DNA of 64,000 nt from an uncultured Oscillospiraceae bacterium (GCA_902478605.1 CABSLQ010000001.1:32553-96552); one strand, 5' to 3'. Shown: positions 54,712 through 63,801, counted from the stretch's first letter. Program-made: numbers and translations. Notes: a model not told the origin generated them from the letters alone.

Positions 54712-57700
54712 TTAGCCCAGCAGCTTTTCCACTTGCTCAACCGAAAGCTCAAAGCCGTCCGCATAGCGGGTGGGTGCGCTCACGCCCGTGCAGGAGAAGG
54801 TCTCGATGACGTCCTGCCGCACTTTGGCGTTGCGCTTTTCGATGATGCCGCGCAGCGTTTTGACGCTCCGTTCCCATGTGGCGACCGAACCGGGCGTTTC
54901 CCATTTTTCGATGTGATAGGGCATCTCCGTCTGTATCTCGGCGATCATCTCATCGAAAATGGACAGCAGCCGTTCGGTGGCGAAGGTGGTCCGCAGCCGC
55001 TCGCCGTAGGTGGAGATGAACTGGTCACGGAACCCGCTGTTTTTCATCAGCGCGCGCATCAGATCGGTGTTGAACATATGCCCGACGCCGTGGCCGTTTG
55101 GGTTGATGACCTCTTCCACCTGGTTATAGTGCGCCGTGGAGGGATACAGCGCCCAGTCCTGATCGTACACCACCCAGCGCCATTTGGCGCCGTCCGCCCG
55201 TTCGCGGTAGAAACGGATATTGCCCGTATCGGTGTTGCCGAAAAAGGATATCGTGATCCAGTAATCGATAAGCTCCTCGATATCGACAAGCGACGCCACG
55301 TGATCGTAATTCTCCTTTTGAGACAGATCGTGACCATTGGCGTAGGCCAGCAGTTCCCGGTACGCATCCATGCTGCCCGCATTCACAATGCTGTTGCCCT
55401 TGATGAGATCCACGTTGTCCTCGTCTGCGCCGGTCCGGTTGGCGATATACGATTCGTCAATGCGCTCCCGCAGATCATAAAGACCGTTGTATTCCCCGTT
55501 GATGTACACGACGACCGGCCGGTAATCCATGAAATCCACATCCACCTGTCCCTTGAGCACCTGTGTGATATAGGCGTCGCGGATATGAGCCGTGTATCCG
55601 TCCTGTCCCGAATTGCGCAGCACGAGGCTGGAAAACACATTGGTGGCCGCCCCATCGCCAAAAAGCGGATAGCATATCTCGGTGGGGCCGTATTTATCCT
55701 TGAGGTTGATAGCAAGGCTCTTCTGGGGCATATCGCGGCTGTACTGGCCGAACACCTTTACCCCCGCATTGAACTCCAGCTGGGCGACCCCGTTTTCGTC
55801 CACATACTCAAAGTGAATCGGCCGTTCCCAATCCTGCCAGTAATTTGCCCCCGTATGCGGGGATTCTTGGGTTTTGTTGTAGCCGGGGCCGTCGGCCAAA
55901 ATGCCCGTATTATAGTCATACAGGTTGGCGGGATCGGTGGACAGGAAAATGACCGGCATATCGTGGCGGCGCCCGACGAGATAGCTGCCCGCGCTGTCGT
56001 CCGACGGCAGGCGGCCGTCCATGAAAGCGCGCGCCCGGATGGTGATATTAGACGAGATGGTCAGCTCGCCGGTATAGACGGGGGAATCCTTGGTCGGCGT
56101 ACTGCCGTCGGTGGTATACCGGATGGTCGCCCCCGGGCAGGAGATGGTCACCTTGGTCCCGCTCTCCATATACCCGCTCGACACGGAAAAAACCGGCGTG
56201 GGCGCCGGCGGCTTAAGTCCCGCGGAGGGATTCGCCGCTCCCGGCGTCACCTGTTCAAAATAATACACCTGTGTTTCGGTCATGGACACCCGGCCGCCCG
56301 ACTGCGCGTCATCCAACCGGCCGTATGCCAAATCGTCCACGACCACCCCGTCCGCATCGGCCAGATACAGGTGCTCGCCATACCGGTTGAGTCCCATCGC
56401 TATGAAAATCTCGCCGGTGCTGCGGTTGTATTTATCCACATCGCCGCAATAAATCACCTTGTACTCACCCGGATTCAGCTGCACATCGGGCAGCGTTCTC
56501 CACTCTGCCGGGTCATCTTTATCAGAAAGCCTGTAGCCGTTGAGGCTTACAGGCTTGTCAGTGGGGTTATACAGTTCAATGAAATCATACGTCTGTTTGT
56601 CCGAAGCGGTCGCGCCGGTTCGGTTGACGGCCGCCACCTCCGAAATGACGGTCGTTTTATTCTGCGGATACCGCGCGCTATCAATGGAATCGAAGCTCGT
56701 CGTATCGTTGGCCTTGCCGGGGGTCGGCCGGGCAAAAAAGGCCCATTTTTCCGTATCCGCCGTCGTCCGCCCATAGGACAGATTGGAGGTCAGCTCGTAT
56801 ACGGAACAGGTATCCACCCGGCGGCCGTCCGCACCGTACAGCGTCAGGCTCTGCTCCTCTCCCGTGAGGCGGAAGGAGGCGTGGAGGGCCCCGCCTTCGG
56901 TATACTCTTTGGTTTTCCCGGACAGATAAACCACCTGATAGCCTCCCGCCGGGATGGTCACGGCGGGGAACACCCATTTGCTCAATTCCACCGGATCGTC
57001 CGACAGCGTGAAGGAGGTCAGTGTCACGGGCTTTTCGCCGTAATTATACAGTTCCACCCACGGGGTGAAATCCCCATCCTCGTCCGCCAGGGTTATGCTG
57101 CTCCCGGGTGCATATTCATTCAAGCGCACCGTTGCCTCAGCCGTCGGCGTGACCGGGCCGGCGGGGGTGGTGGTCGTCGTGGGCGTATAGGTTTCGCTGT
57201 TGGCCTCGCCGGGTGTGGGGAAGCGGAAATACACGGTGGATCCGTCGCTCCCTTGGCCGCAGGTGGTATTCTCCGGCAGATCGCGCACCTCGACACAGCT
57301 GAGTTCCCGTCCCGCGGCGTCATAAAGATAGAAATCCTCCGAAGTGGAATTGACGCTGAAGGGCAGGTGGATAATCCGCTGTTCGATATCCACGAATTCC
57401 GTGCCGGTCGCAAAAATAACAAAATATTCGCCCGGCTGTATTTCTATATCCGGGAAAACAAACTTTTTCCTGTTTTTGGCGTTATCCGTCAGTGAGTAGT
57501 TTTCCAGACGCACGACGCTGTCCGTTCTGTTGTGCAGCTCGATCCAGTCGGAATAGTTGCCCTCGTCATCCGCCAGCACGCCATTGTTTTTGGCCATGAT
57601 TTCGGAAATTACAACGGCGGCCTGATCCCCCATTGTCTGCACGACCGGTTCGCACGCGGTCAGCCCCAGCGCCAGTATAAACAGAAAAGTCAGCAGCAAC

Positions 57701-57720
57701 GCACCATATCGTTTTCGCAT
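54712..57720 (-). CDS. CotH-kinase lipoprotein with lamin-tail domains
   Basis: The start MRKRYGALLL at 57720 has AAGGAGG 10 nt upstream. The product is 1002 residues with lipobox GLTAC. Three lamin-tail (LTD) domains follow in the first 500 residues, each with an EIMAKN-like start, SDWIELHN or TPWVELYN, and a TPGEAN, TPGKAN or TPGAAN end. A chitobiase-type beta module (TIRYTTDGSTPT, about 545-600) precedes a CotH kinase domain of about 370 residues. CotH features include DAYITQVLKG, YINGEYNGLYDLRERID, DLIKGNS and the acidic VVYDQDWAL. CotH proteins phosphorylate spore coat proteins. Here the protein is surface-anchored, so an extracellular target is likely. Confidence 0.93.
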   Translation of the reverse strand: MRKRYGALLLTFLFILALGLTACEPVVQTMGDQAAVVISEIMAKNNGVLADDEGNYSDWIELHNRTDSVVRLENYSLTDNAKNRKKFVFPDIEIQPGEYFVIFATGTEFVDIEQRIIHLPFSVNSTSEDFYLYDAAGRELSCVEVRDLPENTTCGQGSDGSTVYFRFPTPGEANSETYTPTTTTTPAGPVTPTAEATVRLNEYAPGSSITLADEDGDFTPWVELYNYGEKPVTLTSFTLSDDPVELSKWVFPAVTIPAGGYQVVYLSGKTKEYTEGGALHASFRLTGEEQSLTLYGADGRRVDTCSVYELTSNLSYGRTTADTEKWAFFARPTPGKANDTTSFDSIDSARYPQNKTTVISEVAAVNRTGATASDKQTYDFIELYNPTDKPVSLNGYRLSDKDDPAEWRTLPDVQLNPGEYKVIYCGDVDKYNRSTGEIFIAMGLNRYGEHLYLADADGVVVDDLAYGRLDDAQSGGRVSMTETQVYYFEQVTPGAANPSAGLKPPAPTPVFSVSSGYMESGTKVTISCPGATIRYTTDGSTPTKDSPVYTGELTISSNITIRARAFMDGRLPSDDSAGSYLVGRRHDMPVIFLSTDPANLYDYNTGILADGPGYNKTQESPHTGANYWQDWERPIHFEYVDENGVAQLEFNAGVKVFGQYSRDMPQKSLAINLKDKYGPTEICYPLFGDGAATNVFSSLVLRNSGQDGYTAHIRDAYITQVLKGQVDVDFMDYRPVVVYINGEYNGLYDLRERIDESYIANRTGADEDNVDLIKGNSIVNAGSMDAYRELLAYANGHDLSQKENYDHVASLVDIEELIDYWITISFFGNTDTGNIRFYRERADGAKWRWVVYDQDWALYPSTAHYNQVEEVINPNGHGVGHMFNTDLMRALMKNSGFRDQFISTYGERLRTTFATERLLSIFDEMIAEIQTEMPYHIEKWETPGSVATWERSVKTLRGIIEKRNAKVRQDVIETFSCTGVSAPTRYADGFELSVEQVEKLLG

Positions 57721-57761
57721 AAAGCCACTGCCTCCTTTTTTCGACAAAATACTTGGTTTTC

Positions 57762-57790
57762 ATTATACCAGAGTCTCCCGCCGCATACAA
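57762..57790 (-). promoter_or_regulatory. Promoter of the CotH lipoprotein gene
   Basis: Leftward TTGTAT (57790-57785), 17 bp, TATAAT (57767-57762), 41 nt upstream of the start codon. It is a sigma-A pattern rather than a sporulation sigma-E or sigma-K promoter. Confidence 0.75.
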
Positions 57791-57834
57791 GCCTGCCGCG
57801 CAAGTTTTTCGTGAGGAAAATCCTGCGCAGGCAG

Positions 57835-57874
57835 GCACACAAAACCCCGCCATTATCGGCGGGATTTTGTGTGC
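57835..57874 (-). terminator. Terminator of feoAB
   Basis: GCACACAAAACCCCGCC and GGCGGGATTTTGTGTGC pair over 17 bp with one mismatch and loop ATTATC, starting 14 nt after the feoB stop. The T-rich part lies within the stem. Confidence 0.75.
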
Positions 57875-57888
57875 ACTGCGGTAAAGAG

Positions 57889-60039
57889 CTAAGCCGCCAG
57901 ACCGAGCAGGCGGGAAATCCCCGCCACCGCCATGCACATCACGCAGCCGAACGCGGTGGGCAATGCAAAGGAAACCGCCGTCCATTTCCAGCTTTGCGTT
58001 TCCTTGCGGATGGTCATGCAGGTGGTGGAACACGGCCAGTGCATAAGCGAAAACAGCATGGTGCATACCGCTGTCAGCCAGGTCCAGCCGTTTTCAACGA
58101 GTAGGGTGTGCAGCTCGTTCAGGTTGCCCATATCGATAAGGGAGCCTTGCGCCATATAGGTCATGATGATGATGGGAAAGACGATCTCATTGGCCGGAAA
58201 TCCGAGAATAAACGCCATCAGGATGGTGCCGTCCAGCCCCATCAACCGCCCGAGCGGATCGAGAAAACCCGCGCAATGGGCGAGCAGGGTCGCATCGCCC
58301 ACCGTGACGTTGGCCATCAGCCAGATGATAAGCCCCGCGGGCGCTGCCACCGCCGCCGCGCGGCCCAGCACGAACAGGGTGCGATCCCCTATTGAGCGGA
58401 CAATCACCTTGCCGATTTGCGGGGTGCGGTAGGGCGGCAGCTCCAGCGTAAAGGAGGAGGGCACCCCCTTGAGGATGGTTTTGGACAGCAGGCGGGACAC
58501 CAGCAGCGTCATCATCACGCCGAGCAGAATCACCATGGTCAGGCCAAAGGCGGACAGTATCGTGGCGCCGAACCCACCGGTTGTACCGATGAAAAACATG
58601 GTGATAATCGCAATGAGGGTCGGGAACCGCCCGTTGCAGGGCACAAAGCTGTTGGTGATGGTGGCGATCAGGCGTTCGCGCGGGGAATCAATAATCCGGC
58701 AGCCGACCACCCCCGCCGCATTGCACCCAAAGCCCATGCACATGGTCAGCGCCTGCTTCCCGCAGGCGCAGGCCTTTTTAAAATATTTATCCAGATTGAA
58801 GGCCACCCGCGGCAGATACCCGAAATCCTCCAGCAGGGTGAACAGCGGAAAGAAAATTGCCATGGGCGGCAGCATCACCGACACCACCCAGGCCAGCACC
58901 CGGTAAATCCCGAGCACCAGCGCGCCGTGCAGCCATTCCGGCGCATGCAGCCACGTGAACAAATCGGTCAGCCTATCCTGTACCCAGAACAGGGCGGCGG
59001 ACAGCGCCTGCGACGGATAGTTCGCCCCCGTAATGGTCAGCCAGAAGACGACCAGCAGCAGCGCCAGCATAATGGGAAACCCGGTGCGCTTGCTGGTGAG
59101 AATCTTATCCCACCTCCGGTCCCGCGCGTTGTAGCAGGCCCTGTCGCAGAACACCACATCCGCGCTCATCTCCTCCGCACGCAGCAGAATGCAGGATACC
59201 AGCACATCCTCAAACCGGTCGGCGGGCAGTCCGTTATCCCGCAGATGGGTCCGGGCCTGTTCCAGTGCCTGCCTGAGCCCCGGTATATCGAGCAGCGGGC
59301 TTCCCAGATAGGCATCGATGGAGCGCAGAAGCGCTTCATCCCCTTCGAGCAGGCGCAATGCCGTCCACCGGCTGTGCAGGCGGCCGGCCAGCGGTTCCTC
59401 GAGCAGCGGGACAAGCATGGCGGCGGCTTCCTCGATCGGCCGCGTGTACCGGATGGGCGTGGGGTTCGTCTGCCCCTGCGTCACGACGTCGGCCACGCTG
59501 TCCATCAGGGCATCCAGCCCCTTGCGGCTGCGCGCGCTCGTTCCCACCACCGGAACGCCCAGATTTTCCGCCAGCTGCTCTAGATCGATGCGGATATTTT
59601 TCTTTTTGGCCTCGTCCATCAGGTTGACGCACACCACCACCCTGTCGGTGATCTCCATCGTCTGCAGTACGAGGTTCAGATTGCGTTCGAGGCAGGTGGC
59701 GTCGCACACCACCACCACGCCGTCCGCGCCCCCAAAGCAGAGAAAATCCCGGGCGATCTCCTCTTCTGCGGAGTGTGCCATGAGCGAATATGTACCGGGG
59801 ATGTCCACCAGTATGGTGGGCATCCCCTTATGTGTATATCGGCCCTGGGCATTGGTGACCGTCTTGCCCGGCCAGTTTCCCGTATGCTGATGCAGGCCGG
59901 TCAGTTCGTTGAACACGGTGCTCTTCCCCACATTGGGATTTCCCGCCAGCGCGATAATCCGATCGTCTGGTGTCTCCCTCACAATGTGCAGCCCCATGTC
60001 CGCGGCGCCGCGTCCGGTTGATTCAGCGGTTAAACCCAT
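57889..60039 (-). CDS. feoB: Ferrous iron transporter FeoB
   Basis: The start MGLTAESTGRG at 60039 has AAAGGAG 9 nt upstream. The product is about 716 residues. The N-terminal GTPase domain has G1 GNPNVGKST, G3 DIPG and G4 NLMDEA. A helical spacer and a membrane domain with two Gate repeats (GFGCNAAGVVGCRII and FAL/FGCVMC region) and PCNGRFP follow. It imports Fe2+ using GTP. It overlaps feoA by 17 nt. Confidence 0.96.
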   Translation of the reverse strand: MGLTAESTGRGAADMGLHIVRETPDDRIIALAGNPNVGKSTVFNELTGLHQHTGNWPGKTVTNAQGRYTHKGMPTILVDIPGTYSLMAHSAEEEIARDFLCFGGADGVVVVCDATCLERNLNLVLQTMEITDRVVVCVNLMDEAKKKNIRIDLEQLAENLGVPVVGTSARSRKGLDALMDSVADVVTQGQTNPTPIRYTRPIEEAAAMLVPLLEEPLAGRLHSRWTALRLLEGDEALLRSIDAYLGSPLLDIPGLRQALEQARTHLRDNGLPADRFEDVLVSCILLRAEEMSADVVFCDRACYNARDRRWDKILTSKRTGFPIMLALLLVVFWLTITGANYPSQALSAALFWVQDRLTDLFTWLHAPEWLHGALVLGIYRVLAWVVSVMLPPMAIFFPLFTLLEDFGYLPRVAFNLDKYFKKACACGKQALTMCMGFGCNAAGVVGCRIIDSPRERLIATITNSFVPCNGRFPTLIAIITMFFIGTTGGFGATILSAFGLTMVILLGVMMTLLVSRLLSKTILKGVPSSFTLELPPYRTPQIGKVIVRSIGDRTLFVLGRAAAVAAPAGLIIWLMANVTVGDATLLAHCAGFLDPLGRLMGLDGTILMAFILGFPANEIVFPIIIMTYMAQGSLIDMGNLNELHTLLVENGWTWLTAVCTMLFSLMHWPCSTTCMTIRKETQSWKWTAVSFALPTAFGCVMCMAVAGISRLLGLAA

Positions 60040-60307
60040 TCTCATCCTCTCCTTTTCCGGCTGTCCCGCCGTTCCATAGCGGTTCCACCAGTATGTTGGC
60101 GGAATCCTCTGACCGGATGGCAATCACGGCGCCGCGGATCAGATAGGCCACCGGATCGCCTGCCGGGCTGCGCTGCAGGCAGGCTATATTGGTGCCTTCC
60201 ACAAGGCCGATATCCAGCAGGCGCCTGCGTATACTGCCGGTCGTCAGCAGCTCGTCAACGCGGACGGTCTGTCCTTCCGCCACGCGATTGAGCGGCATTT
60301 TGTTCAT
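60023..60307 (-). CDS. feoA: FeoA SH3-like iron transport accessory protein
   Basis: The start MNKMPLNRVAEGQTVRV at 60307 follows a GGGGAGACGAG sequence. The 94-residue protein has the FeoA SH3-like core RRRLLDIGLVEGTNIACLQRSPAGDPVAYLIRGAVIAIR. It interacts with FeoB to promote Fe2+ uptake. It is first in the operon and divergent from the MntR-type regulator. Confidence 0.94.
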   Translation of the reverse strand: MNKMPLNRVAEGQTVRVDELLTTGSIRRRLLDIGLVEGTNIACLQRSPAGDPVAYLIRGAVIAIRSEDSANILVEPLWNGGTAGKGEDENGFNR

Positions 60308-60349
60308 AAATCTCGTCTCCCCAAAATACGTATAGAATAGTTGCACGCC

Positions 60350-60402
60350 GGAAACTTTGTTGGGGGGCCGCCACCATGTTTCCCCCGCCGCACAATGTTT
60401 CC
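60350..60402. promoter_or_regulatory. Inverted repeat in the feoA-regulator intergenic region
   Basis: GGAAACTTTGT (60350-60360) and ACAATGTTTCC (60392-60402) are inverted with 10 of 11 pairs, and another ATGTTTCC lies between. It could be the operator of the divergent metalloregulator. It does not have the TTAG-N6-CTAA form of the heme locus. Confidence 0.45.
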
Positions 60403-60454
60403 TGCTACCAACTTATGCAGGGATGTCCGTATGGGTGCCAAAGGAGACGATGAG

Positions 60455-60883
60455 TTGGAGACGAACCGGGAATTCTATACCCAAAAGGGATACCAGCGGC
60501 AGCACGGCGGTCTGACCGAGACCATGGAGGATTATCTGGAGATGATCTGCCGCTGCGAAGAGGACACGGGCTATGTGCGCATGCAGCGTCTGGCGGAGCG
60601 TCTGCATGTACAGCCGTCCTCCGCCTCCAAAATGGCAAGCAAGCTGCGGGCGCTCGGCTACCTGGAATTTGAAAAATACGGCCTGGTGACCATGACCGAA
60701 AAGGGACGCGCTCTCGGCCAGGCCCTGCGCCGGCGCCACGATATTCTGCACCGCTTTTTCTGCCTGGTCAACGGCACAACGGACGAACTGGAGCAGGTGG
60801 AACAGGTGGAGCATTTCATCCACCCCGAGACGGTGGACAATCTGGAACGGCTGACCCGCCGGCTTGAAGAAGAGAAACCATAA
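60455..60883 (+). CDS. MntR-type metalloregulator (DtxR family)
   Basis: TTG at 60455 is the start. AAAGGAG lies 8 nt upstream, and the ATG at 60431 or the frame from 60341 lacks one. The 142-residue product has TMEDYLEMICRCEE, keeping the Asp and Glu of the MntR metal site, and a winged helix (LAERLHVQPSSASKMASKLRALGYL). RRHDIL and QVEQVEHFIHPET supply the His, two Glu and His. The ligand set is MntR-like, unlike the Cys-type regulator at 18720-19106. It is divergent from feoAB and likely controls it. Confidence 0.9.
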   Translation: METNREFYTQKGYQRQHGGLTETMEDYLEMICRCEEDTGYVRMQRLAERLHVQPSSASKMASKLRALGYLEFEKYGLVTMTEKGRALGQALRRRHDILHRFFCLVNGTTDELEQVEQVEHFIHPETVDNLERLTRRLEEEKP

Positions 60884-60888
60884 AAGGA

Positions 60889-60934
60889 GAAGAACCTCCG
60901 GGCAAATGGCTTTCCATTTGCCCGGGGGTTCTTC
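60889..60934 (+). terminator. Terminator of the MntR-type gene
   Basis: A 21-bp almost perfect stem (60889-60909 with 60914-60934, loop CTTT) lies 6 nt after the stop, followed by an A/T-rich run. Confidence 0.75.
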
Positions 60935-60961
60935 GATTCAAAAAAATTTTTTGATAACCTA

Positions 60962-61010
60962 TTGACATATGTCCGAAATCGGATATAATATGTACGATAT
61001 CGGATATTTA
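60962..61010 (+). promoter_or_regulatory. Strong promoter with repeated operator half-sites
   Basis: TTGACA (60962-60967), 16 bp, TATAAT (60984-60989). The inverted pair TCCGA-AA-TCGGA lies in the spacer, and a second ATCGGATAT (about 61000-61008) lies after the -10. This arrangement suits autorepression by the MarR protein encoded next. Confidence 0.75.
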
Positions 61011-61022
61011 GGAGGGAAAACC

Positions 61023-61454
61023 ATGCATTATTTGCATGCCAGCCAGTATACGTATTTGGCCGGCGAAATCAATGCCCTTTATCACGAGGCAGCCGTCAAA
61101 ATGGGGGTTTCCGATAGTATACAGAATATTTTATATGTCATTTGCGAGAAAGGCAGCCGCTGTCTTCAAAGCGAGATCAGCAAATTGACCGGTATCAGCC
61201 GGCAAACGATTAATTCGGCCATTCGCAAATTGGAAAAAGACGGGATCGTGTATCTGGAGCCGGGCAAAGGACGGAATACAGTGGTTTGCCTGACGGAAAA
61301 AGGGGAAGCGTACGCAACGGAAAAGATTCAGCCGCTGTTTGAAGTAGAAAACAAAATTTGGACCGAGTGGACAGCCGAAGAGCAGCAGGCGTATTTGCTG
61401 CTCACGCAAAAATATCGCGACGCGCTGAAAAAATATTTAAAGACGATGTTGTGA
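61023..61454 (+). CDS. MarR family regulator
   Basis: AGGAGG lies 8 nt before ATG at 61023. The 143-residue winged-helix protein has LTGISRQTINSAIRKLEKDGIV (recognition helix) and LEPGKGRNTVVCLTEKGEAYA (wing). It is followed after 27 nt by the RNHCP gene, so it probably controls it and itself. Confidence 0.9.
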   Translation: MHYLHASQYTYLAGEINALYHEAAVKMGVSDSIQNILYVICEKGSRCLQSEISKLTGISRQTINSAIRKLEKDGIVYLEPGKGRNTVVCLTEKGEAYATEKIQPLFEVENKIWTEWTAEEQQAYLLLTQKYRDALKKYLKTML

Positions 61455-61481
61455 CACCGTCTTTTTAGGAGTACTGCCTTT

Positions 61482-61919
61482 ATGAACCGAGAGAACAAGA
61501 GAAAAGCCTACGAAAAAGGCTATTACAAAACGCACCCATGCCGGGACAGCTTTACCTGCAAGGTATGCGGGCGGCTAGTTGTGGCAGCCGGAGCAGGCAG
61601 CAATCACCGCAATCACTGTCCAAACTGTTTATGCAGCCTGCATGTCGATATAGACCCCGGAGACAGGGAATCGGACTGCGGAGGCATCATGGAGCCGGTC
61701 GGTGTATGGGTGAGGAAGAACGGGGAATGGGCCATTATCCACCGCTGCCGGCGGTGCGGGCATCTCAGCTCCAACCGGGTAGCGGCAGATGATAACCCCA
61801 TGAAGCTTATGTCCATTGCCATGAAGCCGTTATCGCAGCCGCCGTTTCCGTTAGAACGCATCGAAGAAATGACGGCCCTCATGGGCGGCGACGGCTGCCT
61901 GTACCGCATAAGCGAATAA
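61482..61919 (+). CDS. RNHCP-domain zinc protein
   Basis: This 145-residue protein has DSFTCKVCGRLV, then the name-giving NHRNHCPNCLCSLHVD and HRCRRCGHLSSNRVAADDNP. Three Cys pairs form a likely zinc-binding fold. The RNHCP family is of unknown function and often neighbours stress or translation genes. GGAG precedes the ATG. Confidence 0.92.
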   Translation: MNRENKRKAYEKGYYKTHPCRDSFTCKVCGRLVVAAGAGSNHRNHCPNCLCSLHVDIDPGDRESDCGGIMEPVGVWVRKNGEWAIIHRCRRCGHLSSNRVAADDNPMKLMSIAMKPLSQPPFPLERIEEMTALMGGDGCLYRISE

Positions 61920-61920
61920 G

Positions 61921-61960
61921 AAAACAGCGTATGCCGTGAAGAGGCACACGCTGTTTTTTA
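61921..61960 (+). terminator. Terminator of the MarR-RNHCP operon
   Basis: AAAACAGCGT and ACGCTGTTTT form the base of a hairpin with an inner GCC/GGC helix, followed by a T-run. It begins immediately after the stop codon. Confidence 0.8.
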
Positions 61961-61986
61961 TGCGGCAAGAAACCGGGCGTCCGCCT

Positions 61987-62451
61987 TTATCCGAAGGGGA
62001 AGGTGCGGCTCACCCAGTACTCCCCCATGCTGCAGCCCGGCACTTCCGTTATATCGCGGCCGAGGAAGTCCGGCGGCACAAAGGCGTTTGCCTCTTCCAC
62101 CGAGGCGAACTCCACCTCCGCATAAAAGAAGCGGTCATCCACGCAGCTGACCTCCAGACGATGTCCGTCGGGCAGCGCATAGACCTTATAGGCCTTGCGA
62201 ATGAAAGGCGCTTCAAGCAACGCGCTCAGTCTCGTGAAGGTCGGGCCATCCAGCGGCAGTTCAATCTCTTCCCTGGCCAGGGTTCCCTCTCCCTTAAAAC
62301 ACAAGACATAGGAAACCACGCCCTTTTTCTCCTTGCGGCGTATGCGCACCACGGGGTGAACGGCCAGATACCCCTGCTCAACCTGTGCTTCTTCCAGAAG
62401 AGGCAGCGCCGTGGGAAAGCCGCCGATCAAAAATTTCCGTTCAATTTCCAT
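61987..62451 (-). CDS. CYTH domain protein (triphosphate tunnel enzyme)
   Basis: This 154-residue protein begins MEIERKFLIGG, the ExExK signature of CYTH enzymes, and continues with VRIRRKEKKG and the acidic strands EIELPL, RLEVSCVDD and YAEVEFASVEEA. CYTH proteins hydrolyse inorganic or nucleoside triphosphates, or have adenylate cyclase activity. The bacterial stand-alone forms are mostly triphosphatases. It is 4 nt after the YqeY gene. Confidence 0.92.
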   Translation of the reverse strand: MEIERKFLIGGFPTALPLLEEAQVEQGYLAVHPVVRIRRKEKKGVVSYVLCFKGEGTLAREEIELPLDGPTFTRLSALLEAPFIRKAYKVYALPDGHRLEVSCVDDRFFYAEVEFASVEEANAFVPPDFLGRDITEVPGCSMGEYWVSRTFPFG

Positions 62452-62455
62452 CGTT

Positions 62456-62914
62456 TTATCCCTCTGTCAGCCGCTGGGTGACGAGGCGGTTGACCAGGGC
62501 GCCGTCCGCTTTGCCGCGGACGGCCGGCATCAGCCGCTGCATCACGGCGCCCTTGTCCTTCATGGACGGCGACGGGAGCCCCAGATCGGCCAGGACCGCT
62601 TCGATGGCTTTCGCGATCTCCTCCTCGCTCATGCTCTGCGGTGCAAACTCCTGCAGCACGGCCATGCGGAAGGCGCACTGCCCGCGTATATCGTCCCGGT
62701 CCGCCGGCGCGGTATCCATGGTTTCTTTGGTCTGCTTTATCTCCTTGAGGACGACGGCATTTTCCTCCTCTTCGGTCAGATCTTCCCGCTTATCGATGTA
62801 TTTGGCCTTGAGAGCGGCAAGCAGCATGGAGAGCGCCTCCTTGCGTTCCTTCTCGCCGCTTTTCATGGCTTTGACCATCTCGGCGCGTACGACATCCATT
62901 TTTGACACGTCCAT
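62456..62914 (-). CDS. GatB/YqeY domain-containing protein
   Basis: This protein of about 152 residues has the helical YqeY fold: MVKAMKSGEKERKEALSMLLAALK, EEENAVVLKEIKQTKET and PSPSMKDKGAVMQRLMPAVRGKADGALVN. The family may act in tRNA-dependent amidation or a related tRNA function. A GTG at 62908 has the better-spaced GGGGAG and is a possible alternative start. Confidence 0.92.
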   Translation of the reverse strand: MDVSKMDVVRAEMVKAMKSGEKERKEALSMLLAALKAKYIDKREDLTEEEENAVVLKEIKQTKETMDTAPADRDDIRGQCAFRMAVLQEFAPQSMSEEEIAKAIEAVLADLGLPSPSMKDKGAVMQRLMPAVRGKADGALVNRLVTQRLTEG

Positions 62915-62971
62915 CTCCCCTTTCGCCTTTCAGTATAGCACATACCGCCGTCTTCGAAAAGAAGCGGCATC

Positions 62972-63018
62972 AAAAAAATCCGGGATTTCGGCCGATTTTG
63001 TCGGCGGAAATCCCGGAT
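62972..63018 (-). terminator. Terminator of spo0A
   Basis: ATCCGGGATTTC (62978-62989) and GAAATCCCGGAT (63007-63018) form a 12-bp stem extended by inner GC pairs, followed leftward by seven T (A-run at 62972-62978). Confidence 0.88.
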
Positions 63019-63030
63019 CGCGACTGCCTG

Positions 63031-63801
63031 TCAGGAAATTTTCAGCTGCAGACGGAATTTATCCGAAATCATCGCGATAAATTCGCTGTTGGTGGGCTTC
63101 CCGCGCCCGTTGTGAATGGTGTACCCGAAATACGAATTGAGCACATCCACATCGCCGCGGTCCCATGCCACCTCAATCGCGTGACGAATGGCCCTTTCCA
63201 CGCGGGATGACGTCGTGCCGTATTTTTTGGCAACGGCGGGATACAGCCGCTTGGTAACCGCGTTCATAATATCGTCATCCTCGATCGCCATCATGATGGC
63301 GTCGCGAAGATACTGGTACCCTTTGATATGTGCCGGAACCCCGATATGGTGGATGATTTCCGTCACACGCACTTCCAGATTTCCCGTCACCGAGAAATTC
63401 AGCTTATTATCCGCTATTACTTCAACCCGTTTCCTCCCGCACAGGGAAAGAATGCGCTCCGCCATCGCGTCTGCGTCGAAGGGCTTCAGAAAGTAATAGG
63501 CTGCGCCGACAATCATGGCTTCCCGCTCGAGGCTCGGATTGTCGAAGGAGGACATCACCATAAACTGCGGCATCGGATCCATTGACATGGCCCGTACGCT
63601 TTTGATCACGCCAATCGCATCAAGCTGCGGCATGAAAAAGTCCAAAATCACCACATCCGGATGCATCTGTTCGATGACATTGACGAGTTGACGTCCGTCT
63701 TTTTCCATGGTTTCGACTTCAAGACCGTGGCGGCGCATAATCGCCGCGCAGGAAAGACCATGCTCACTATTGTCTGCCAACAGTACTTTTACATTTTCCA
63801 A
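63031..63801 (-). CDS. spo0A: Sporulation master regulator Spo0A
   Basis: The 256-residue response regulator starts at TTG with GGGG upstream. The receiver domain has acidic residues in LLADNS, phosphoacceptor Asp in VVILDFFMPQLDAIG, Ser/Thr in VMSSFDNPS and Lys in YFLKPFDAD. The C-terminal sigA-interacting DNA-binding domain has the signature segments VTKRLYPAVAKKYGTTSSRVERAIRHAIEVAW and GKPTNSEFIAMISDKFRL. It controls entry to sporulation and marks the organism as a spore-former or its descendant. No spoIVB lies downstream in the window. Confidence 0.97.
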   Translation of the reverse strand: MENVKVLLADNSEHGLSCAAIMRRHGLEVETMEKDGRQLVNVIEQMHPDVVILDFFMPQLDAIGVIKSVRAMSMDPMPQFMVMSSFDNPSLEREAMIVGAAYYFLKPFDADAMAERILSLCGRKRVEVIADNKLNFSVTGNLEVRVTEIIHHIGVPAHIKGYQYLRDAIMMAIEDDDIMNAVTKRLYPAVAKKYGTTSSRVERAIRHAIEVAWDRGDVDVLNSYFGYTIHNGRGKPTNSEFIAMISDKFRLQLKIS

